17,260 bases of DNA from Thermoplasmata archaeon (lineage in GTDB: Archaea > Thermoplasmatota > Thermoplasmata > Thermoplasmatales > Thermoplasmataceae): the NCBI GenBank assembly GCA_021811525.1, contig JAJZOK010000044.1:1-17260 (forward strand), in the 5' to 3' direction. The notes under the pieces are model-generated. The model was not told where the DNA came from. It saw nothing but the letters and a program-made list of their open reading frames with translations, and made no database searches. The number at the start of each line of letters is the position of its first letter. The first letter of the stretch is position 1. Both the position numbers and the translations under genes were made by a program. This document shows, piece by piece, positions 6,731 to 13,762 of this stretch.

Positions 6731-8770
6731 TTATGCCCTCTCCTCTGGGAGAATGTATTCCGGCCTTATGGGCGTCTCCACAATAAGCTTTCCAGTGGCC
6801 AGCTCAATTGCCCTGGAGAGGGCTATTGGCACGCCTATGGTGGGAGCTTCGCCCAATCCCTTTGCCTTGGAAGGCAGGGGTGATTCTGATTTGTGGAATT
6901 TAATCCCAAACTTTGGCACCAGGTCAGCTGAAAGAACACCTGCATCGGAAATGGATGTGATCAGCGGCAGGCCATCCTCATCGAAGGAAAGTTCCTCAGA
7001 TAGTGTCTGGCCAATTCCCTGGACAGCCCCGCCGGCATTCTGGCCCCTTGCATTATCAGGATCGAGGACTCTCCCTGCATCATAGTATGAAAGGCATTCT
7101 TTGACCATGACCCTGCCGTAGCTGTCCACATCGGCGGTTACAAGATTGGCTCCAAGGCTGCTTTCTGTCTTGTCATACTTGAAGAACTCATACTCATCCC
7201 AGTTTCCTTCAAGGAGCGCCTTGAGGGTGTATTTCCCGTGCTTCTTCTCAATCTGTTCCTTTATCCTCCTGGCCGCAACTATTACGGCTGAGGAAAGAAC
7301 CATTGAAGATCTGCTTCCCCAAGCTCCAACTCCGTCCACCAGCTGGTCTGTGTCTCCCTTCAGGGCGTCCACCAATTCTTCAGGTACACCCAGTTCTTCC
7401 TTCAGGAGCGTCTTGATGAAGATATCATGCCTCTGTCCGTGTGCATTTCCACCGGTCCAGACCTTAAGCCTCCCTTCCTCAACCTTTATCCTTGCAGACT
7501 CTCCTCCTGCTGTGGCATGGTAGAGTATAAGGAAAGCAAAGCCCACATTTTCCTTTCCTTTGTATTTCTCGTAATTCAGTTCCCTGATTGCGCTCTCAAG
7601 GAATTGCCTGGATTTCTCAACCTGCATTCCAAGTGGTGATGTGTAGGTTTCCGTTGCGGCATTTATGAGCCTGAGTTTGACAGGATCCATTTTCAGCTTG
7701 TCAGCCAGTCCGTCCATGAGCCTTTCAATGAAGTACATTGCTTCCGGCCTCCCAGCTCCCCTGTAGGGGCCCTGAGGCGCCTTGTTGGTCAGGGCCGATA
7801 CTGCCCTGACATATGCATTTGGAAGTTTGTATGCCCCGGCAAGCTGCCTTGCAATGAACATTGGCGAGAATTCTCCTGATCCTCCGGTGAAGGCGCCATT
7901 GTCAACTATGACATCTCCCTTCAGCCCGGTTATGGTCCCGTCTTTCTTGGCGTAAAGCTTCAGGTTTGCGACAACACCCCTTCCAGGCCTGCTTGCCAGA
8001 AGATGTTCCCTTCTTGTTTCTATCCACTTCACAGGGCGCTTCTCCTTCATGGCAAGGTAACAGGCAACAACGTATTCCGGGAACAATCCGCCCTTAAGGC
8101 CGAATGCCCCTCCAGTGTCGACCTGTACAACCCTGATCCTGTCTGGTTCCATTTTCAGGGCTTCGCTGAGGCCTTCCTTTATGGAATGGGCACTCTGTGT
8201 GCTTACCCAGACTGTAAGCTTGTGGCCGTCATAGGCAGCCACTATCCCCCTTGGTTCAATGGGGTTTGTTGCGACTCTCCTGTTTATGAGCCTCCTTTCA
8301 ACAACTATGTCAGAAGGATCCGGCGTGAAATCCTTGCCGAAGTAGCGGTCAACGATTGCATTTGACTTGACGCCGGGATACATGCCTTCACGTTTCAGGG
8401 ATTCCTCAGGGTCCACGATTGCTCTCATCGGTTCGTATTCTACCTCAACTGAATCGATAAGATCCTCCGCAACATACCGGTCATCGGAATACACTGCCGC
8501 GATTGGCTGCCCAACATAACCCACATATTCGCCTGCGAGCACAGGATGGCTAAGCGCTGCAGGTCCGCCTTCTGTTGCCCCTTCTCCGACTTCTACAACC
8601 TCGAAGTTAACTTCCCTGTGGGTCAGCTGTGCACCTGTGATCTTCAGGATCTTTGCCCTGGCGTACTGGCTTCTTGCAAAGCCAAGGTAAAGCATGCCCG
8701 GCATCTGGATGTCATCTACGAACCTTCCTTCCCCTCTTACCAGTTTTTCACTTAGTTCCATGTTATGCAC
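6731..8770 (-). CDS. molybdenum hydroxylase large subunit (xanthine dehydrogenase / form II CoxL / aldehyde oxidoreductase family)
   Basis: This is the molybdopterin-binding catalytic subunit of a cytosolic molybdenum hydroxylase. Numbered from the GTG at 8770 (679 residues), it has the N-terminal RGEGRFVDDIQMPGMLY entry, GGAFGLK (220-226, cofactor contact), an active-site loop PYRGAGR (335-341), WGSRSS (484-489), GGAVQGIGQ (580-588) and catalytic E641 in KGLGEAP. The loop is of the form II type; the CO-oxidising loop AYRCSFR is absent, so CO dehydrogenase activity is unlikely and an aldehyde or purine-type substrate is more probable. The protein is about 80-120 residues shorter than usual; the loss is in the linker around 500-540. 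ATG 8761, preceded by GGTG at six nt, is an equally good start (676 residues). The GTG abuts the small-subunit stop. Confidence 0.92.
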   Translation of the reverse strand: MHNMELSEKLVRGEGRFVDDIQMPGMLYLGFARSQYARAKILKITGAQLTHREVNFEVVEVGEGATEGGPAALSHPVLAGEYVGYVGQPIAAVYSDDRYVAEDLIDSVEVEYEPMRAIVDPEESLKREGMYPGVKSNAIVDRYFGKDFTPDPSDIVVERRLINRRVATNPIEPRGIVAAYDGHKLTVWVSTQSAHSIKEGLSEALKMEPDRIRVVQVDTGGAFGLKGGLFPEYVVACYLAMKEKRPVKWIETRREHLLASRPGRGVVANLKLYAKKDGTITGLKGDVIVDNGAFTGGSGEFSPMFIARQLAGAYKLPNAYVRAVSALTNKAPQGPYRGAGRPEAMYFIERLMDGLADKLKMDPVKLRLINAATETYTSPLGMQVEKSRQFLESAIRELNYEKYKGKENVGFAFLILYHATAGGESARIKVEEGRLKVWTGGNAHGQRHDIFIKTLLKEELGVPEELVDALKGDTDQLVDGVGAWGSRSSMVLSSAVIVAARRIKEQIEKKHGKYTLKALLEGNWDEYEFFKYDKTESSLGANLVTADVDSYGRVMVKECLSYYDAGRVLDPDNARGQNAGGAVQGIGQTLSEELSFDEDGLPLITSISDAGVLSADLVPKFGIKFHKSESPLPSKAKGLGEAPTIGVPIALSRAIELATGKLIVETPIRPEYILPEERA

Positions 8771-9295
8771 CTATGCCCTGACCTTTATTTCCGGGTGCTC
8801 CTCTATGGGGTCGCCCTCTTCTTCCATTTTCTTGCTGGCATCCTTTATGGATTCCACTATGTTGTCATAACCAGTGCACCTGCAAAGGTTTCCTGAAATG
8901 GCTGCCCTGATTTCCTCTTCAGTTACGTTCTTCCTGTTCTTTAGCAGCCAGTAGGAGGTCAGAATCATCCCTGATGTGCAGTATCCGCACTGGAGGCCAT
9001 GCTTGTCCACAAAGGACTGCTGGACGGGGTGAAGTTTCTCCCTTCCCTTGGAAAGGCCTTCTATTGTCAGGATCTTTTTTCCGTTTGCCTGTACCGCAAG
9101 TATTGTGCATGATTTTACTGCCTTTCCGTCCATTATAACTGTGCATGCGCCACAGTTTGTTGTGTCGCAACCTATGTGGGTGCCTGTGAGGCCCGCAACT
9201 TCCCTGAGGAAATGTGCAAGCAGCATCCTTGGCTCAACTTCTGTTTCCTTGGCTTCTCCGTTTACCGTAATCGAAATATGCTTTCTGCTAACCAT
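8771..9295 (-). CDS. molybdenum hydroxylase small subunit, two [2Fe-2S] clusters
   Basis: This 174-residue protein passes electrons from the molybdenum centre to FAD. All eight cluster ligands are present with canonical spacing: C43, C48, C51 and C63 in the plant-ferredoxin-like N-terminal domain, and C103, C106, C138 and C140 in the four-helix C-terminal domain (QCGYCTSGM and GNLCRCTGY). A lysine-rich stretch and an acidic tail of about 20 residues (after residue 150) follow. It sits between the FAD and large-subunit genes, one base from the former and directly abutting the latter, so the M-S-L genes are surely one transcription unit. There is no twin-arginine signal peptide, which places the complex in the cytosol. 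Confidence 0.95.
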   Translation of the reverse strand: MVSRKHISITVNGEAKETEVEPRMLLAHFLREVAGLTGTHIGCDTTNCGACTVIMDGKAVKSCTILAVQANGKKILTIEGLSKGREKLHPVQQSFVDKHGLQCGYCTSGMILTSYWLLKNRKNVTEEEIRAAISGNLCRCTGYDNIVESIKDASKKMEEEGDPIEEHPEIKVRA

Positions 9296-9296
9296 C

Positions 9297-10166
9297 TTAA
9301 TTCACTCCTGCCCGTGACAATGCTTTCCCGATTGCCTCGCGCGTTATCCTTCTCAGAATTTCCCTCTTGTACTCCTCAGTGCCATATGGATCAGTTGTCG
9401 GCTCGGCTGAGGCAGCAACTTCTGAAGCGGCCTTGCTTATGACTTCATCCGTGAGGGCCTTCCCAACCAGAATATTTTCTGCACTTTCCATTCGTCCTGA
9501 TTTTGGGGACACAGATGTAGTCGCGATATGTGCCTTTGTGCATATGTTTCCTTCTAGTTCAAGCTGCACAGCAACTGCTGCAACTGAGAAATTCCACGTG
9601 TTCTTCTTGAACTTGACATATGCGCCGCCTGATTTCTTTCCCCAGAATGGTATGGTGACCTCCGTAAGTACCTCTTCCGGTTCCATGGCGGTGGTGAAAG
9701 TATCCAGGAAGAAATCCCTGGCATTGATCTCCCTTGAACCGTTTCTTCCGCGCACAGTGAATCTTGCATCCAGTGCTATCATAACTGCAGGGAGGTCATT
9801 TGCAGGGTCTGCATGGGAAAGGTTTCCTCCAATGGTGCCAACATTCCTCACCAGTGGATCGGCGAGTTGCCCGGTTGCATCATGCAACAGCGGAAATCTC
9901 TTCTTGATCAGTTCTGAATTCTCAAGATCACTGTCAACGGTCATTGCACCGATCCGGACGCCCTCTTTTCCTTCATCCACATAGCTGAGGCCTTTGACCT
10001 CGGAGAGGGAGACAAGGTAAGGGATTGAAGATATCCTGGATTTCAGCAGGGGAATTAGGCTTTGGCCGCCTGCCAGTATCTTTGCTTCCCCAGGATATTT
10101 GGCTAGAATGTCAATAACTTCGTCAATGCCCGTTGGGGCAAAGTACTCAAAAATTGGGGGGTTCAT
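9297..10166 (-). CDS. molybdenum hydroxylase medium subunit, FAD-binding
   Basis: This 289-residue protein belongs to the CoxM/CutM group of the PCMH-type FAD-binding fold. The two FAD signatures are clear: AGGQSLIPL (32-40) and TIGGNLSHADPANDLPA (111-127). The C-terminal CO dehydrogenase flavoprotein domain follows, with KFKKNTWNFSVAAVA at about 184-198, where family members have R/K-x-x-x-D/N-F. Length is normal. It is first in the M-S-L order typical of coxMSL-like operons. A TATA-like box lies about 28 nt upstream and GGGAG abuts the ATG, so it has its own promoter, though read-through from the xdhC-like gene 58 nt upstream is possible because I see no strong terminator between them. Confidence 0.94.
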   Translation of the reverse strand: MNPPIFEYFAPTGIDEVIDILAKYPGEAKILAGGQSLIPLLKSRISSIPYLVSLSEVKGLSYVDEGKEGVRIGAMTVDSDLENSELIKKRFPLLHDATGQLADPLVRNVGTIGGNLSHADPANDLPAVMIALDARFTVRGRNGSREINARDFFLDTFTTAMEPEEVLTEVTIPFWGKKSGGAYVKFKKNTWNFSVAAVAVQLELEGNICTKAHIATTSVSPKSGRMESAENILVGKALTDEVISKAASEVAASAEPTTDPYGTEEYKREILRRITREAIGKALSRAGVN

Positions 10167-10190
10167 CTCCCAAAGAATGGTTAAAACTAC

Positions 10191-10200
10191 TTAAATTTAG
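10191..10200 (-). promoter_or_regulatory. TATA-like box of the M-S-L operon
   Basis: The minus strand reads CTAAATTTAA, centred about 28 nt before the ATG at 10166. Confidence 0.5.
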
Positions 10201-10224
10201 ATTTTATTGACCGTGTGTGAATAT

Positions 10225-11082
10225 TTACTGAGTTGCTTTAGCCTCTAATTTTTTTGTGTTTGAGGGATTTTTTGATGAACGCTCCCTCCTGACCTTTGTG
10301 ATCTGCGATGAAATGCTTATGGCAATCTCAAACGGGGTAATAGCACCTATTTCCACACCAATGGGTGTGTTGATGGAGTCCAGAAACTTCTGGGAAATAC
10401 CCTTGCCCTTCAGGACCTCAAAATCATGTGCAGCCCTCTTCCTGCTTGCCATGAGCCCTATATAGGCAGGGTTGTGCTTTTCAACAGCCTCAAGTGCCTC
10501 TATATCCCTTTCGCCTTTTGTGAGAATGACAACGAAATCATCCTTTGTGAACTTGAAGGACTTCAGGTCAAAATCCAGGTTCGAAATGAGTTCATCAGGC
10601 TTTTCCTTAAGCACCGGTGCGTGATCAATAACTGTAACCCTGAAGTCAAGCTTCTTGCCGAGCAGGACAAGGTATTCCTCAACCTCGTCCCTTCCGCCCT
10701 GCCCAATGAGGATCAGGCGCTCAAACGGCTTGAATGGCTCAAGGAATACATCAATGGTCCCGCCACAGAAGGTTTCAACGAATATCTCGTCCTGGACCTG
10801 CCTTGAAATCATGGCCTCTATGCCTTTTCCAGCATCCTCAAGGTGTATCTTGACGCTCTTAGGGACCCCTGAATCAAGCACTTTCCTGGCTTCGTCAAGG
10901 ATTACCGATTCCGGGCAGGCACCACCCAGCGTACCATAAATTATGCTGTCATCATAAACCACGACCTTGAATCCTGGCTTTGCAAGAGAAGATCCCTCAG
11001 TCTTTACGACCGTTGCAACGACGAATGACTCTCCCTTCGTGCTCATCTCGTGGATCTTGCTGGCAAAATCGTAATTCTCCAT
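10225..11082 (-). CDS. XdhC/CoxI-family molybdenum cofactor maturation protein
   Basis: This 285-residue protein has both XdhC domains. The N-terminal XdhC_CoxI domain shows VVATVVKTEGSSLAKPG (about 21-37) and GTLGGACPESVILDEA (50-65), ending with CGGTIDVFLEP. The C-terminal Rossmann-like XdhC_C domain begins LILIGQGG and has the family hallmark YIGLMASRKRAAHDFEVLK, then a PIGVEIGAITPFEIAISI block. XdhC proteins bind the molybdenum cofactor, promote its sulfuration and deliver it to xanthine dehydrogenase-type apoenzymes. Its place just upstream of the M-S-L genes on the same strand fits that role. The last about 25 residues are a Lys/Ser/Asn-rich tail beyond the usual end. A CTAAATAG box lies 21-28 nt before the ATG. 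Confidence 0.92.
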   Translation of the reverse strand: MENYDFASKIHEMSTKGESFVVATVVKTEGSSLAKPGFKVVVYDDSIIYGTLGGACPESVILDEARKVLDSGVPKSVKIHLEDAGKGIEAMISRQVQDEIFVETFCGGTIDVFLEPFKPFERLILIGQGGRDEVEEYLVLLGKKLDFRVTVIDHAPVLKEKPDELISNLDFDLKSFKFTKDDFVVILTKGERDIEALEAVEKHNPAYIGLMASRKRAAHDFEVLKGKGISQKFLDSINTPIGVEIGAITPFEIAISISSQITKVRRERSSKNPSNTKKLEAKATQ

Positions 11083-11102
11083 GAGTTATGTTATTGAGAA
11101 TT

Positions 11103-11110
11103 CTATTTAG
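11103..11110 (-). promoter_or_regulatory. TATA-like box for the xdhC-like gene
   Basis: The minus strand reads CTAAATAG, 21-28 nt upstream of the ATG at 11082. Confidence 0.45.
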
Positions 11111-11189
11111 CTTTTCCTGAAGCCCTGAACGGAAGTTTTGGGAAATATGCACACGTCGGCCCGGAGCGCATGCATTCAGATGAAAAGCT

Positions 11190-11196
11190 CATATAA
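11190..11196 (+). promoter_or_regulatory. TATA-like box for the mocA-like gene
   Basis: CATATAA lies about 26 nt before the ATG at 11219, consistent with a leaderless transcript. It is about 80 nt from the divergent xdhC-like box, leaving room for a shared regulator. Confidence 0.45.
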
Positions 11197-11218
11197 CCAT
11201 TCCTGATTTTTAGTATAT

Positions 11219-11821
11219 ATGCCGGGAATGGAAGCGGTGGTACTTGCATCAGGCTTTTCAAGGAGACTCGGGGCTGACAAGGTTTCTCAGGACATATGCG
11301 GAAGGAGTGTCCTGAACCGCGTTGTGGGAAATGTCCTCGGTGCAGGAATTGAAAAGGTTGTTGTGGTTCTGAGGGAAAGGAGCCAGGCACGGCTGGTTAC
11401 TGAGAACCATAAAGTAAGCATCCTGTACAATGAGAACGCTGACGCAGGGATGTCAAGTGCCATAAAACTTGCAATTCTCAGGGCAGAGCAGGACTATGAC
11501 GGTTTTCTCTTCCTCAATGGAGACATGCCTTTTTTCCGCGCAGAGAGCATTGCAAGGCTCACTGGGCTCTGGGAGGGAAATCCGGATAAAATTGCATGCA
11601 TACGCCATAACGGAGTTCTGCGCGGACCGGTAATATTCCCTCGGAGATACACTGGACTGCTCCTGAACCTTGAAGGGGAGAAGGGGGGCAGGGAACTTCT
11701 CATGACAAACAGTCCAGATGTGGTGCACATCGACATCACCGACCCGGACGAGATGGTTGACATTGACACTCGTGAGGATTTGGAAAGGGCTAGAGAAATC
11801 TGCATGAAGAAGGGCTTGTAA
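11219..11821 (+). CDS. MobA/MocA-like molybdopterin nucleotidyltransferase
   Basis: This 200-residue protein has the nucleotidyltransferase fold used to attach CMP or GMP to molybdopterin. Motifs in order: LASGFSRRLGADK (9-21, the nucleotide-binding loop, equivalent to LAAGxSxRMGxxK), NADAGMSSAIK (73-83), NGDMPF (100-105, metal-binding Asp), GPVIFP (136-141) and GEKGGRELL (153-161). The GPVIFP and GEKGGR elements are those of the MocA (CTP:molybdopterin cytidylyltransferase) side of the family, and molybdenum hydroxylases of the CoxL type normally use the cytosine dinucleotide form. It is divergent from the xdhC-like gene and the hydroxylase operon, so I infer that it makes the cofactor for that enzyme. 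CTP versus GTP specificity cannot be proved by eye. ATG 11228 is an alternative start. Confidence 0.88.
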   Translation: MPGMEAVVLASGFSRRLGADKVSQDICGRSVLNRVVGNVLGAGIEKVVVVLRERSQARLVTENHKVSILYNENADAGMSSAIKLAILRAEQDYDGFLFLNGDMPFFRAESIARLTGLWEGNPDKIACIRHNGVLRGPVIFPRRYTGLLLNLEGEKGGRELLMTNSPDVVHIDITDPDEMVDIDTREDLERAREICMKKGL

Positions 11822-11830
11822 TTCCTCCCT

Positions 11831-11845
11831 TGGCATTATTTGCCA
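11831..11845 (+). other. short hairpin after the mocA-like gene
   Basis: TGGCA and TGCCA flank a five-base loop TTATT, 9 nt after the TAA. No T-run follows, so a terminator role is weak; it may aid 3' end processing or be chance. Confidence 0.3.
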
Positions 11846-11872
11846 CCGGAATGTACCTATCATAAACTTATC

Positions 11873-11882
11873 TTTAAATATA
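11873..11882 (+). promoter_or_regulatory. TATA-like box for the 163-aa membrane protein
   Basis: TTTAAATATA is centred about 28 nt before the TTG at 11906 and supports that unusual start codon in a leaderless arrangement. Confidence 0.5.
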
Positions 11883-11905
11883 CATCAAATTTATAGTGCT
11901 TCAAG

Positions 11906-12397
11906 TTGCCGGCAATTAAGATAAGGGATGAGCTGGAAAGCTTCTACAAACTCAAGACTGTTATGATTGTGTCATTCGTGCTGACATTCTTCCTGGAAAA
12001 CCATTATATAAAATTCCTGGAAGATCCACAGCTTACCCTTAATTTCTCCACATTCTTCCAGAACGGCAGCCTGCTGGGCCTGTACGGTACTCTTATCGGT
12101 CTCCTGCTTACAGCTTATGCCATGATTGTTGCCGTTCTTCCGCTGTTCTCAACTGAGAGCCTTCAGAAGCCTATCTTTTCACAGATAAACAGGCTGTTTG
12201 TATTCACAATTCTGGATGGGACAATCCTGCTACTCATCTATTTCGCAGGAGGTCTAATACCATTGTTTTTTGTCAGGAGCCCGCTGTTCATAGATATGGA
12301 GATTTTCTTCTTCTTCTGCCTCATGATTGGGCTGATTTTCTGTGTGCTCACATTATCCGATCTTTTCAAGATTATCAGGAAACGCGGCTCAAGATAG
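11906..12397 (+). CDS. four-helix membrane protein of unknown function
   Basis: This 163-residue protein has four hydrophobic helices at about 17-33, 54-80, 97-122 and 131-155, a charged N-terminus and a basic C-terminal end (KIIRKRGSR). I do not recognise the family. The start is a TTG at 11906: an in-frame stop lies four codons upstream, the next ATG is residue 20, already inside the first helix, and the TATA-like box at 11873-11882 sits at the right distance for the TTG. There are no conserved-looking charged residues inside helices, arguing against a transporter with a polar core. The M20 amidohydrolase gene follows on the same strand after 83 nt but has its own TATA-like box. Confidence 0.7.
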   Translation: MPAIKIRDELESFYKLKTVMIVSFVLTFFLENHYIKFLEDPQLTLNFSTFFQNGSLLGLYGTLIGLLLTAYAMIVAVLPLFSTESLQKPIFSQINRLFVFTILDGTILLLIYFAGGLIPLFFVRSPLFIDMEIFFFFCLMIGLIFCVLTLSDLFKIIRKRGSR

Positions 12398-12451
12398 TCT
12401 AATCAGTGTTCCCTGAAGCCATTTCCTAGATTCCTTGCGCATGCAGTTGGT

Positions 12452-12459
12452 TATTTATC
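12452..12459 (+). promoter_or_regulatory. TATA-like box for the M20 amidohydrolase gene
   Basis: TATTTATC is centred about 26 nt before the ATG at 12481, a leaderless spacing. Confidence 0.5.
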
Positions 12460-12480
12460 CCTCTGTTCTGTTAACCAGTA

Positions 12481-13632
12481 ATGTCAGATCATAGCCTGCA
12501 GGAATATGTCATCTCCATGAGGAGATACTTTCACGAGAATCCAGAATTGAGTTTCCAGGAAGCCAATACAATCTCCACCATCAGGAAAGAACTGGAAAAA
12601 ATGGGGCTTGAAGTGCATGAGGTTAAAGACGGGGGGCTTTACGCTGACATACACGGCACAGAAAAGGGCAAGGCAGTGGCCCTGAGGGCAGACATGGATG
12701 GCCTGCCAATAATTGAGGACACAGATCTACCTTTCAAATCAAAGAATCATGGGGTCATGCATGCCTGTGGCCATGATGCCCATATTGCAATGCTTCTGGG
12801 CGTGGCCAAAAGAGCACTTGAAATGAGATCAAGGTTCAGGGGCACAATCAGGTTGCTTTTCCAGGTTGCGGAGGAAAGGCCACCGGGTGGGGCTGTAAAT
12901 CTCATAGATGCTGGGGCACTGAAAGGCATCGATTACGTTCTGGGGCAACATGTAATATCGTCATATGAAGCCGGGAAGGTCGCCACATTCCGCAGGGAGG
13001 CAATGGCCAATGCTGATGAATTCAAAATTAGAATAATCGGAAGGGGAGGGCATGGGTCTGCGCCGCATGAGACCGTGGATGCACTGGTTGTCGCTGCTGA
13101 ATTTGTTTCCGAAGCACAAACCATTGTTTCCAGGATGATCGATCCTTTTCTTCCATCCGTTGTTACGTTCGGCACTTTCAACTCCGGTTTCAGGTACAAT
13201 GTAATTGCACCCACAGCTGACCTGACAGGCACTGTCAGGACATTCCACAGGGAGGTCCAGGCAAAAATAAGGTCAGAACTGGAAAATGTCCTCAAGCATG
13301 TGTGTGCTGCATACGGGGCAGAATACCAGTATGAATATTCTGAAGGCTACCCCACGGTCCTCAACACCCCTGAAATAACGGAAGTGGTAGATACCGTGGC
13401 AGGGGAGCATTTAGCAAAGGAAAACGTCCTGCACCCAAACCCCTCCATGGGAGGAGAGGATTTCGCCTACTATCTGCATAAGGTTCCAGGAACATTCTAC
13501 TTCCTTGGTGTGGGAAATGCTGCAAAAGGAATTACCAGCCCGCAGCACAGCCCAACCTACACAGTTGATGAGGACGCACTGCAAAAGGGAGTGGAAATTC
13601 TGCTTGAGAGTGCACTCAGGTTGCTTGCATGA
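12481..13632 (+). CDS. M20-family metallo-amidohydrolase (carboxypeptidase / amino-acylase type)
   Basis: This 383-residue cytosolic enzyme belongs to the M20D (CPSA, IAA-amino-acid hydrolase, hippurate hydrolase) group. It opens with MRRYFHENPELSFQE (13-27). The binuclear metal ligands are recognisable: C96 and H98 in MHACGHDAH, E132 in QVAEER, H157 in GQHV and H356 in QHSPTYTVDEDAL; E131 is the general base. The dimerisation domain starts near residue 175, with GRGGHGSAPH (187-196). MGGEDFAYY (323-331) is the C-terminal signature. Members remove N-acyl groups from amino acids or act as carboxypeptidases. No partner gene indicates the substrate. Length is normal and nothing is missing. Confidence 0.93.
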   Translation: MSDHSLQEYVISMRRYFHENPELSFQEANTISTIRKELEKMGLEVHEVKDGGLYADIHGTEKGKAVALRADMDGLPIIEDTDLPFKSKNHGVMHACGHDAHIAMLLGVAKRALEMRSRFRGTIRLLFQVAEERPPGGAVNLIDAGALKGIDYVLGQHVISSYEAGKVATFRREAMANADEFKIRIIGRGGHGSAPHETVDALVVAAEFVSEAQTIVSRMIDPFLPSVVTFGTFNSGFRYNVIAPTADLTGTVRTFHREVQAKIRSELENVLKHVCAAYGAEYQYEYSEGYPTVLNTPEITEVVDTVAGEHLAKENVLHPNPSMGGEDFAYYLHKVPGTFYFLGVGNAAKGITSPQHSPTYTVDEDALQKGVEILLESALRLLA

Positions 13633-13663
13633 GCCTGGAATTTCATTTATCCATAAGCCGCCA

Positions 13664-13673
13664 TTTTTAATAC
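13664..13673 (+). promoter_or_regulatory. TATA-like box upstream of the YhfC-like gene
   Basis: TTTTTAATAC is centred about 26 nt before a GTG at 13694. That GTG is in frame with the YhfC-like protein but is followed by AGT and an in-frame TAA, so the promoter points to a start that cannot be used as read. Confidence 0.45.
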
Positions 13674-13762
13674 GAAGGTGATAATATTTTTCAGTGAGTT
13701 AAACGGCCGCTGAAAATTTTAACCCTGTATTTTTCCTGGAATCCATAGGATCATTTGCCATA

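Noticed and set aside
9367..9984. 205-codon + strand frame opposite the FAD subunit gene
   Set aside because: It is antisense to a gene with clear FAD motifs, and its Ser/Pro/Thr-rich product is typical of a shadow frame.
6731..10166. Reading the M-S-L operon as a true aerobic CO dehydrogenase
   Set aside because: The large-subunit loop is PYRGAGR without the Cys of the CO-specific AYRCSFR motif, and coxDEF-type accessory genes are absent.
11103..11390. 95-codon minus-strand frame between xdhC and mocA
   Set aside because: It overlaps the mocA-like coding start and both promoters and has no domain-like pattern.
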